64,000 bases of DNA, taken from Hemicordylus capensis. Its lineage: Eukaryota; Chordata; Lepidosauria; Squamata; Cordylidae. The notes under the pieces are model-generated. The model saw only the letters and a program-made list of their open reading frames with translations, made no database searches and was not told the DNA's origin. Where the stretch lies: contig NC_069662.1 in assembly GCF_027244095.1 (NCBI RefSeq), positions 11,310,501-11,374,500 on the forward strand, given 5' to 3'. Shown here one piece after another: positions 22,401 to 34,400 of this stretch (its first letter is position 1; every line of letters begins with the position of its first letter). Made by a program: the position numbers and the translations under genes.

Positions 22401-25400
22401 AAAACCAAAACCCTTTAAAAGTAGTCTTGAAAAGAAGTGGCTCTCCTATGGAATGTCCTAGATGGCCAGCAGGTGGCTCTGCGAACTCACATAACTTCCT
22501 TTTGTATTGTATCTCTCCTAGAGGTTTGCAGTCAAGTTGAAATAAACTACCATGAGGAAGTGGCTAGGGAAAATGTTTGCCAAATGATGGGTACTTTTGG
22601 ACTGTCCAAAGAGGGCTTTTTGACTGTATCCCCTGCACTCTGAACAGTATCTCGGTAATCTTTGGGGGGAACCCTGTAAGGTAGAGTATTGCAATGGAGA
22701 AGGAGCCTGTGCTAAACTTGAGCAGCAGCAGCCTCACAGAAATGCATGAAGCCCAAGAAAGATATGGACAGAACTAATAGTAGCCTGAAGCGGGAGCTAG
22801 AGAGGGAGGGACAGAGAGATGGGAATCCTTTAAATTTAAAGGACTTTTAAAAGTGTGGTGACCTCCTACATTTGGGGGCTTTTGTCCTTCCCTTTTACAT
22901 GCCAGATATATGCACCACGATTCCACATGCCCCAGTCTAATTACTAGGCACCACTCCTCTTCAGAGCTGGTAAGAGAATCCAGGCATCCTGACAGCCACA
23001 CTTGCTGCTTCTTTCAGCATGTTCACGTTCACCTCTGTGTTGGATTCCATGCTGCTGCGTCCAGCAGACAAGAACGATGGGAAATCTTATACTGAGACCC
23101 GGGACCTGCTGAGAACAGAGATCGTCAACCCTTTGCGCAAGTGAGTGTGCTTTCCCCTGTGCCATGTCTTCAGTGTATCTGAAGAAGGATGCTCACGTTC
23201 TTCTCACAGCCTGTCTTCTATTATTATCACTTGAGTGGCTTTCTCGAAAACCTAACCTCATGTACGAACAAGAAGTTCTGTTAAGAACTAATCTGCCTAC
23301 TTACCTTTCATTGTAATCTTAATTGATGATTACCATCTTCACAAGTTAGCCCACTTCCGCCTCAAACGTTCATGCATCTGCCATCTTGAATTGGGGTGGA
23401 TGACATCATTGGAGGGTCCCTTCAGCTGTAACAAATTTGGTCCGAAATTGGTCCAGGCATTGCCAAGTTGATAGGGGGACGCACACAGAAAGCTGGGTGA
23501 TCTCATAAGTTTATTTTCCTTAAGGAAAGTAGGCTAAAATTATTTGTGGCGTATTGCTGGTGTTTTCCACTCCCTCTTCTCTTCAAACCACCACTATTTC
23601 CTCTGAAGGGTTTCTAGTGAAACACAACTAACGTCTTGTGTTTTTTGGGGGGGACAGGAATGGCTATGTCTGTGCCACCAAAATCATGGCCCTGAGGAAA
23701 GTTCTGGAAACAGCTGGGCAATCTTCAGGCTTCACCAGTGAAGAAAAAGGTTGGTGACTCTGTGTGTGCGCATGCGTGTGTGTGCGTGCGTGTTGTAATT
23801 GAGTACTTTAGGTAGTAGCTATAAAAGGGCAGGGCAGATGAGATAAGACAGTCAGTTCGGGTAAACCACAAATGACCAGTTTATTTTATTTAATTTAAAA
23901 CATGTATACCCCGCCCTTCCAGTACACTATTGCTCGGGGCAGATCACAACAATAAAATAGATACAATATACAATAAAAGTATATTGTTCAAATGATAGTT
24001 CCTCCAACTAATTAGAAGGGTGTTTTAAACTACTATCCTGGTCATGTGTAGAGTGACCATCATACTCCCCACTACACACACACATTTTATAAAAGGACAA
24101 ACTGGAGGATTTTGGCAAAAGAGGTTATGGTGGGCACACATTTGGTGCATCCGCTTCTGAACTGTGTGAGCAATGAAACAACGAAAGTATCATTGGAACC
24201 AGTTCATAATCTTTTCTCCTGTGGTTTACAACTCTTCCGATTGGCCTGGAGTCCTCGGGAACAGCAGTCCTAAGGTGTGTTAAGAGTCCTAAAAGCAGTC
24301 CTGGAGATTTTAATGGCTTGATATTATTATTTTTAAAAAATGGGGGCGGGGCTGTCTCCAGGAACAGCTCCATGCAAAGTTGGTAACGCTATTTCTGCCA
24401 CCCAGTCCAGCTTTCCTTGAAGATTTGGTGCACCCATTTATAAACTCTAAAAGTCTAAATTTTCCCATTACAGCTCTGCTCTCAAATTATGGTATGAAAC
24501 ATCTTGCCTGAGAAGATGGCCTTATCAGTTTAGAGAGGGCTTAAGCTGAAACATAGGAACATGGTGCGTGTTATATTGCAGCGATTATCTGTCACGGGCC
24601 ATTTGTGACTATGGCGATGTTCCCCTACTGAATTGCACTATGTCTGAATTGACCACTTAGTTTAGAGCTCATTTTCCATGCTGATGGTTATGTTGAGGCA
24701 GGAGAAAGGAAAGCCATTCCTTTGGTTTTAGTAATGTTTTCATCCCTTCTGGCCTGTCAGAATTCCACAGAATATGGAGGGAGGCTGGTATGTTTGAACA
24801 AAAGGCATTGTTGAGGGCTAGATAGGAACTTCTTTCTTCTCATGTTGTTTCCTCTTCACAGATCCAGAAGAATTTCTCACACTGCTCTTCCGGGTGCTGA
24901 AAATGGAGCCACTCTTCCAGATTCGGTGAGTGTCCCCACCACCGCAAAAGGCAGGGGCTCCTCAGTTCTGCTCTGTCCTCCGGCTTCTCCTCCAGTTTCC
25001 TTTATCTTTTAAAAAATTGATTGTTTGCAATAGCATTTCTTCACTGGAAAAGGTCTGCCCTGTCATTTGATCATTTTCATCCACAAGAGGCCCATTCACA
25101 CGCGATGTTCTACACTCTTACGATGAGTGTACAGTGTAGGTACAGTTATTCACGTGTTATGCTGAACGCAGATACGGAAGTACATTTCCTGTCTGTAGCA
25201 TGCATTTGTATCCATCCTGTATACAACTTCACTTTTAAAATGAACACAGCTACAGTCATTCATAAAAGCTCATGTACAGACATCTGTGCACTCGTACAGC
25301 ATAATGTCTGAATCAGGTTAAGGTGGGTTACAAATAGAATTATATAGAGATGCACCAAATCAATTCGGTGCAGCCTGCCGAATCATTTCGGTGCGGCAGG

Positions 25401-28400
25401 GAGTGGTACCTTTTAAAGAATGAGTAAATCAGGTCCTTACCTGCTCTGCTGCCACTTTCCTGGGTGTGGCGCTGTGCCTCTCAGAAGTCCGTATGTGGCC
25501 ATGGGGCTGCACCCAGCAGCCTGTGAGCGGTGGTGGGACGCACATGGCCCCTGCGCATGTGCCGAAACATTCATGCACATCCCTAGGAGGTAGGGAAGTG
25601 ATTGTGAGGCTCCCATGGGGTGGGAGGACTCTGACCTATCCAGCAGCTGTGCCCAGCTGTTTGATGAGGTAGGAGGTAGCCCACCTACACAGCATGAGCG
25701 TCTCAGGTGATCACTTCCCCTGCCTCCTACACTGCTTTATCCAAACGCAGGAGTGTGCAGAGCTCCTCAACTTGGTTAGGACACTTGTCCTACCCACTTG
25801 ATGCTCATGAGAACCAGCCTTCTGACTAACCACGGAGCTTGTGTTCAAAGTTGCTCGTGCAAGAAGATTGCATAGTTGTGCTAACAAATGGGGATTTGCA
25901 GAATTGCATTCTTGTGCTATAACACTCCTGTTGCAAAACTTCTCTTTTCAGCAGAAATGGTGTCCTGCAAGTTGTGTAATTGTTGTTCAAGCATAACGCT
26001 AATCTGGACTCGAGCTCCAGACTTCACAACATCCTTGTGACAGCACAAGATTCTTCTGCATGTGGACCATGAGGATGCCAGCCAATATTTACAATGCAAT
26101 CAAATACAATCAAATACAGGCAATATTTACAATACAGTCCAAAATGATATAAATCTAAAAATTACAGGAAAGAACCAAAGCAGATTGCATAGCAAAATCG
26201 AATCCACCAAATGCCACAAAAAGTCTGGGTGAACAAAATAATCTCACTCGACACACGAAAAAAATCGGGTGGGCACATGACTACCGTATCTGTCTGAATT
26301 CTGTGTCTGAGTACCATATTTATTTGATTTCAAGACTAGGCTTTTTCCAAGTTATGTAATGTTATAAATTGAGGGGTTGTCTTAAATTCAGAGTCCTGTT
26401 GGGCAAATGCAAGTTATACCTGTATTTAACCTCTATGTTTCAAGCAAGTAGTCTTGACTTCAGAGTTGTCTTCTTCTCTTTGGGTAAAGCCAGTATTTCT
26501 GGGCAGATAAGGGCACAAATGTGATCCCAGAACAAAGGCCTCTGATGGAGGCTTGATCACCCGGGCAAGGTCATATGGGAGCAAGCATTCAGCTGTCTCA
26601 GACCATCTGTTGCAGGGATAGGCAACTTTGGCTGTTGAACCACAACTCCCAGCACTAGATCAGAGGTAGGCAACCTTGTCACTCCAGGTGTTGAACTACA
26701 ACGACCCTCATCCCCAGACACAATTTATTGTGGCAGTGGTTTGACAACAGCTGGGGTGTCAAGGTCGCTACCCTTGATCTAGTGCTATATAGCTAAAAAT
26801 ATAGATAAGAAAATCCATTTGTGACTCTAATGCTCTGACCTCTTCCCCACCCCCTTCATTTGCATTGTCCTTCCCCTTTCTTCCCCACACAGCCCCATTT
26901 TACATTAGCATCTCCCAATCTCACCCTCTTCTCTCCCTTCCCACCAAGCTCAGCTGGTAAGGACCCCCATGGCTGCATTTTCTATCAGATCTTCACTGAG
27001 GGGCATCCCACCCGGGTGGTACCCACAGTTCAAGAGCTGCTGGAGGGATCACTGGTCACGGGGGATCTCAAGTTCACAGAGGTGAGACTCGGAATCACAG
27101 GCGTGATGGGACCAACCTTGACTCCCTTCTGCTCTTTAAATGCTCCATGCAAGAGCTCCAGCCCATGGAAAAATTGGTTTCAAAACGGAGACTTCCACAG
27201 ACTCCTGTTCTGGTGGAGCTACTTATTAATGTACATTGCCTTTGCTCCCAGTTGCCCTTAATCGAGTGAATGCCATTTATTAATGTACATTCTCTTCACT
27301 CTATTACACTCCCTTAATTGTCCTGGAGCTCCCAGAGAGTGTTCAGTCATTAATGACATTGCCTTCACTCTTAATTGTCTTCACTTGCCTTCACTCTCAA
27401 TTGCCTTCACTTGAATGCATACCATGGAGCGACTCCATCAGTAACTTCCCATCTGTTGTTCTCCTTCTCATCCTCCTTGGTGCTTCCCTGCTCCCTGGCA
27501 GGCCCCCTCCTGCCTCATTCTGCAGATGCCACGGAATGGGAAGAACTTCAAGGCGTTCCATACCATCCAGCCCAGCCTGGAACTTGACCTCACTGACCTC
27601 CTGGAAGACAGTAAGGGGGCAGGTGGGAGGGAGGGAAGGTGGTCCTGTTTTAGAGGGAGAGGCCACAACTTGGTTATAGAGTGCATGCCTTTTGTGCAGA
27701 AGGTGCCACGTTTATTTCCCTGGCATCCTCTCTGGTTGAAAAGGCTTAGAATGGCCTCCTCCAGCCTGAGATTCCGGAGAAGCTGCTGCCTGTCGGTGCA
27801 GGGCTGGATGGACCAATGGTATGACTCAATATGGCAGCTTCATATATTCGTATAAATAGGGAATGCAGAGAGGTATTACAGAAAGGAAAGAGAAGTGGAA
27901 AGTGTGCATGCATACTCTCTCTTTTACTCTCTCTCTCTCTCTAACCCTGTTCATGCAGACATTATAAAATCGCCCTGCTGTAGCCATGCACAGCAAGGCG
28001 AAGGGGAAGGAAGTCCCGCCCCCATCGCATCCATAGGATATGAGAGGATTATCTCCCTTGGAGGCCTTCAGGAGAGCCTTAAAGGCCCATCTTTGTCCTG
28101 GCTTTTAATGGTGTCTTGTTCTGATCCTGAATTTTAATCAGGATTAAATGTTTTGTGTCTTTAATTGTGTTTTATTATGTGTGTTTGATTTTCATGTAAA
28201 CAGCCCTGAGCCACTTTCGGAAGGGCAATATAAAATCACGCTCATGCCCCTCTGCTCATGCGTACAGCTGGGCTTGTCTGAAGGGTGGGGGAGCCCAGTG
28301 CATAATGGCGGGCACTTCCGTGACTGGATCCAGTCTTGCAATCACAGAAGCAAACTGCTGATTGGTGCAGTGTGGGTGGGACTTCCTTCCACTTTGCCCC

Positions 28401-31400
28401 ACCATGAAGGGGTGGTTATAAAATCAGACTCGTGGTTTTTGCAAAGGGGTTGATTATCAATTCAGATGTCATAAAATCGGGCGATTTTATAACATCTGAA
28501 TGAGCTTCTTGTGTTTCAACAGATGTACAATCGGTACACAGAATGTGTCTGGAACATAGGAAGCTGCCTTATACCAAATCAGACCCTTGGTCCATCTAGC
28601 TCAGCATTGTCTACACCAGGGATTCTCAACATTGGGTCCCCAGATGTTATTGGACTTCAACCCCCATAATCCCCAACCAAAGGCCACTGGGGCTGAGGAT
28701 TATGGGAGTTGAAGTCCAATAACGTCTGGGGACCCAACGCTGAGAATCCCTGGTCGACACAGCCTGGCAGCAGCTTCTCCAAGGTTGCAGACAGGAGTCT
28801 CTGTCTGTCTATCTTGGAGTAGGGATGTGCACGAACCAGCTCAGCAGCCGTGGGCAGGGTGGGATCAGTTCCTCTTAAAAGGAGGAACAAAGGCGCTTAC
28901 CTGCTCCTCTGCTGCCCCACTGCTCATCCGAGACTGGCACTGGCGTCCAAATGACGGTGTGTGGCTGCTTCCTTGTTCCCAACAGCCTGCGCGTGGTGTC
29001 AGCACACACATGGCCGCTGTGCATGCTGGGAACCCATGTGCATTGGCCATGTGCTTGCTGACACCATGTGCAGGCTGCTGGGAACAGGGAAGCAGCCGAA
29101 CGTGGTCATTTTGCATGCCGATCCCAGATAAGTGGAGGAGCAGCTAAGCACCCGTGTTTTTCCTTTTTAAAGGAACTGATCCCCACCCCACTGGACTGGC
29201 TTGGGTGTACCCACCTGAACTGGTTTGACGCTTCCATCCTTAGGCACTGAACCGGTTCGGGCACATCCCTGTCTTGAGATGCCAGGGAAGGGGCTCGGAA
29301 CCTGTATGGAGAGGAGGGCTGGTCTTGTGGTAGCAAGCATGACTTGTCCCCTTAGCTAAGCAGGGTCTGCCCTGGTTGTATATGAATGGGAGACTTGATG
29401 TGTGAGCACTGAAAGATATTCCCCTCAGGGGATGGAGCCCCTCTGGGAAGAGCATCTAGGTTCCAAGTTCCCTCCGTGGCAGCATCTCCAAGATAGGGCT
29501 GAGAGAGATTCCTGCCTGCAATCTTGGAGAAGCCGCTGCCAGTCTGTGAATACAATACTGAGCTAGAAAGACCAATGGCCTGACTCGGTATATGGCAGCT
29601 TCCTATGTTCCTAACCTTCTGCCTGGAAGCATGCAGGTGCTCTTCCCAGAGTGGCCCCACCCCCAAGTAGAATATCTTAAGGTGTGCACACAGGTAGTCT
29701 CCCATTCAAATGCAAACCAGGACAGACCCTGCTTATCAAAGGGGACAATTCACGCTTGCTACCACAAGACCAGCTCATATACTAACAGTTATCCACACAT
29801 GAAATTCAGCACATACAGTAGTACACTTCCTATCTACTACTGTATTTGCATCTGAAGGGGCCTCTGTCCCATTTTGCTTTCAGAATAAATGTGTACATTG
29901 CCACAAACACAAGTACGTGTTTACAGACACCTCAATACATGCACAACGTAGAGGGCCACGTCCCATAAAGGGTGCATGTTCAGGACCCATACAGGTGAAC
30001 AACAGCCACATTTGATCAAGGGATACACCAGAGGGTTGTCGGGACATCCAGGGGTGATGTCCCAATGGTCCACTCTTGGTACCTTTCCTTCCTCTTCACA
30101 CGTGCTGCCAGTTGTATCATTTCGACTGGCCCAGTGGTGGTTCTTCATATTTGTATAACCGGTTTTCTCAGAGTTCATCCCTGGAGAGAAAAGGTACTGT
30201 ATTCACCTGAATCCAAGACTAGTTTTTTTTTCTCCCCAAGTTAGGAAAATAGAAAGTTACCTTATACTGAGTCAGACCATTGGTCCATCTGAATCAGACC
30301 ATTGGTCCATTTTTAATGTAAACCGCCCTGAGCCTTTTGGAAGGGCGGTATAAAAGTTTTAATAATAAAAAATAATCTAGTTCAGTATTATCTACCCAGA
30401 CTGGCAGTGGCTTCTCCAAGGTTGCAGGCAGGAATCGCTCTCAGCTCTGTCTTGGAGATTCTGCCAGGGAGGGAACTTGGAACCTAGATGCTCTTCCCAG
30501 TGCGGCTCCATCCCGAGGGGAATATCTTACAGACAATGCTCTCACTTCTAGTCTCCCATCCATTTGCAACCAGGGTGGACCCTGCTTAGCTAAGTGGACA
30601 AGTCATGCGTGCTAGCACCATCAGAGGGTTGTCTTAAATTCAGATCCCTCTTCCTCTTGAGTAAAATACAGGTATAACTTGTATTTAACCTCTATTTTTT
30701 AAGGGACTCGTCTTAAATTCAGAATCGTCGTGTATTTGGGTAAATACAGAACATAATCCATGATGGCACTTCCAGGTTAGCCTCACTGTTCTAAAAAAAG
30801 GTGGTGTGTCTCCACCCAAGTCTTCGCTCCTTCTTTGACTGACCCCAGTGTCTCTGACCGATCCATTGCAGCCCCTCGGGAGTGCTGCATCTGCCAAGGG
30901 CTGGCCGTGACCGAGTGTCCGGATTGCTACGGGGACGCCCACTTCGGCATTCGACACATCAAGCAGTTCTGCAAGATCTGCAACCAGCAGGTACTTGGGC
31001 CAGCTTCTCAGTCTAGAGGAGAATCCTGGGGTATCATTGCATGATTTCTTTCATCTTTTGAAAGGAATAGCTGTATTAAAAATGTACATGTGAATCTTAC
31101 AGAAGGAAGGCCTCCCTTCATGGTTTATGCCTCCATAGCACCTGCCTTTGGTCCAATGCAAATATTTGCTGTCAAAAACACTCTGGCAGGCATCCTGAGT
31201 AATGAACGAGCAAGCTTATGCTATGAAGATCGCCTGTTTGTGCTTGAAGATGGGATTTGTGCTATTGTAGTTGGGCACAAAAGTTCCCTTTGAAATAAAC
31301 TAGGCATGCCATCGGTTGTGTGACTGTTGTGCAAGCAGGCTTGTGGTAGCGAAACAGTAGTCTGGAATGCAAGTGCTGTACTACAACTCCCATCATCCCC

Positions 31401-34400
31401 AAGTCCAGAATGCGGAGGCCAGATTGGTCTCTGGGTCATCTCGGAGAGACCATATCACTCCTATCTTAAAACATCTACACTGGCTGCCAGTAAGCTTCCG
31501 GGAAGGGTACAAGGTCTTGGTTATAACCTATAAAGCCATAACGAGCTTGGGCCCTGGGTATTTAAGAGAACGCCTTCTTCGCTATGAACCACACCGCCCA
31601 TTGAGATCATCTGGAGAGGTTCGTCTGCAGTTGCCACCGGCTCGTCTGGTGGCTACTCAGGGATGGGCCTTCTCCATTGCTGCCCCGAGGCTTTGGAACT
31701 CACTTCCTGCTGAAATAAGAGCCTCCCCATCTCTTACAACTTTAAAAAGGGCAGTCAAGACGCATTTGTTTTCCCAGGCTTTTAATTAGATACTGTTTTA
31801 CTTGTGTTTTAATAGTTTTAACTTTTTAATTGTAATTGTTGAAATGTTTTAATCTTTTATTGGCTGTTTTTATGGCGTTGCAAACTGCCCAGAGAACTTG
31901 CATTTTGGGCGGTATAGAAATGTATTAAATAAATAAATGAATTTACAACTTATTGTGGCTGGGGATGGTGGAGGTTGTAGTTGAGCAACGTCTGGAGTAC
32001 CACAGGTTGGGAACCCCAAGCTGACATGCTTAGTCTGGAGCGGAAGCCTGGTCTGCCCACCGACCCCAATGAGTAGACCAGCCCTCCCAATGGCACTCGA
32101 AACATTTCAAGTTTGTTTCATCGATAAAGCCGGCTTGGCCACTCTTTTGACAAAATGTTTCGAGCATTTTGTGTTCCGTTTTGAGTTTGAAATAAAATGC
32201 AAAATCTGTTTCGTGCACATCCCTAAACACTGGTGTCGGTACCCCATAAACCCAATGAAAGCCATTTCTGATAATAGCCTAAAATAGCTAAAACTTTGTT
32301 ATATATTAATAATACCAGCCTAATGGTACAGTGGAGACGTAACTTGCCTAGAGAGCAAATGGTTGCTGGTTCGAATCTTCGAATCTCTAGGGAGCAAACG
32401 GTTGCTGGTTCGAATCGGTAAGTTGGTTTGTTTCCCAGACTATTGGAAACATCTATATTGCGCAGCAGCGATATAAGAAGGTGCTGAAAGGCATCATCTC
32501 AGACTGTGTGGGAGGAGGCAATGGTAAGCCCCTCCTGTATTCTACCAAAGAAAACCACATGGCTCATGGTCGCCAGAAGTCAACTCTGACTCAGCGGCAC
32601 ACTTTACATTAATAGCAGCCTCACACACAACTTTCATCTGCTCTTGCCTGATGGGAGCAGCCACCGCCCAAAATTTAGCTCCCTTAAGGAATTCTACAGC
32701 AGCAGCCAATTCCATCAGAATTCTAGTTACATGGTTTAGGATAAAGGACTTGGAAGTTCAAACTTGATTCAGAAGGAAACTAAAGTCTAGCTCTCACAAT
32801 CAGCAGATGAGGCAGTAGATGGATGTCCAACCTGTACGGCCTGACTCTGTGAGGTGGACCTATGTGGCTGGGCACTCCTACCGATAGGAAAAATAGACCC
32901 TGGAAAGAGAGATGTCCTAACACAACCCTCTCCTGACATGCTAGACCCACTTCAAACACGAGACCAAGGAAGCAAGGGGAACCCACCCATGCAGTCTCCG
33001 ATGCACCTGGTGTCTCAAACAGACCAGGAGAACTCTCCTGTGCTAGCAGAACTAGCACATTAGGGATCTGTAACCCAGGTGGGCACGGCACTAGCATGGG
33101 TTTGTTTTTTAAAAAACATTTTATATCCCGCTCTTCCTTCAAGGAGCCCAGAGCGGTGTACTACATACTTAGGTTTCTCCTCACAACAACCCTGTGAAGT
33201 AGGTTAGGCTGAGAATGTTAACATTGCATGAGTAGTGCCTGGTTTAAATGGAAAACGACATGAGCCGGCAGAAATCCGTTTTGCAGGAAATGACACGAGC
33301 AAGCTCCTGCGGCCGTCCCGCACTGCATCAAAAGGCAGGCAGTGAATCTTTCTTAGTCCACCTTATTTTCCTACAGAGGGACCTTCAAAACAAGGCCGAT
33401 GGGGAGAGTTTTGAGTTAGAAAAGGCCTCTCTGCTCACCCTCTTTCTTTCTCCATGGTGGCACTTGCCTCCCTCCACAGGTTCACAAGCACCGTGCCCGC
33501 CGCAGCCATCAGCCCCGCCCGTTGCATCTCCCTGAGGAGATCGCACGCCTGGGGCCCCTGCCTGACATCATCCCCCGCCAGAGCATGCAGCTCTTTGCCG
33601 TCCTCTGCATCGAGACGAGCCACTACGTCGCATTTGCCCGTCATGGTCCCGATGTCCACCAGTGGCTTTTCTTCGACAGTATGGCCGACCGCGAGGGTAA
33701 GCCAGTCTAAGGAAGCCTCTTCCTGAGACAAACAGGAAGTGCTACTCTTGATGGCAGAGTCAGAACTCTCTAGAGTCTAGAGACACACCTCTTTATCTTT
33801 CAACTCCCTGTAGACAGCTTTCTTCCAGTTTCCTCCTCTTCATTTTAATCTGTATGTTTGTTCTCTCTCTCTCCCGCCCCCCCTTCTTTTAGCTTCCTTT
33901 CCATTCTCAAGTGTCTTTTCCTTGTTTCTTTTCTCCTAACATATTTGTATTTGTAAAGCCACCAAATGGCACAGTGGGGAAGTAACTTGCCTATGGAGCA
34001 AGAGGTTGCCATTTTGAATCCCCACTGGTATGTTTCCCAAACGGTGGGAAACACCCATATTGGGCAGCAGCAATATAGGAAGATGCTGAAAGGCATCATC
34101 TCAGACTGCATGGGAGAAGGCCATGGTAACCCCTTCCTGTCTTCTACCAAAGAAAACCACAGGGCTCTGCGATCACCAGGAGTCGACAGACTCAGCAGCA
34201 CAACTTTACCTTTACGCTTATTTGTATTCGTAACTGAGGGTTTTTAAAAATGTGCATCCATGCGCAAAATGTGGAGTTCCAAAATAACATGTACAGTTCC
34301 AAAAAAATCCAAGCCATTCAAGAGTTGTATGACGTTAAATGGTGTAAAAATTACTGATCACAATAAGAAAAGTAAGGAGAGTAGGATCCTGAGCAAACAG

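Larger units (their letters stand above)
28551..29776 (-). repeat. SINE interrupted by three later insertions
   Basis: One minus-strand tRNA-derived SINE runs 28,551-28,616, 28,753-28,819, 29,272-29,311 and 29,614-29,776. It is broken by a 136-bp MITE (28,617-28,752), a 452-bp hAT derivative (28,820-29,271) and a plus-strand SINE (29,312-29,613). Each host piece continues exactly where the last stopped. Confidence 0.8.
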
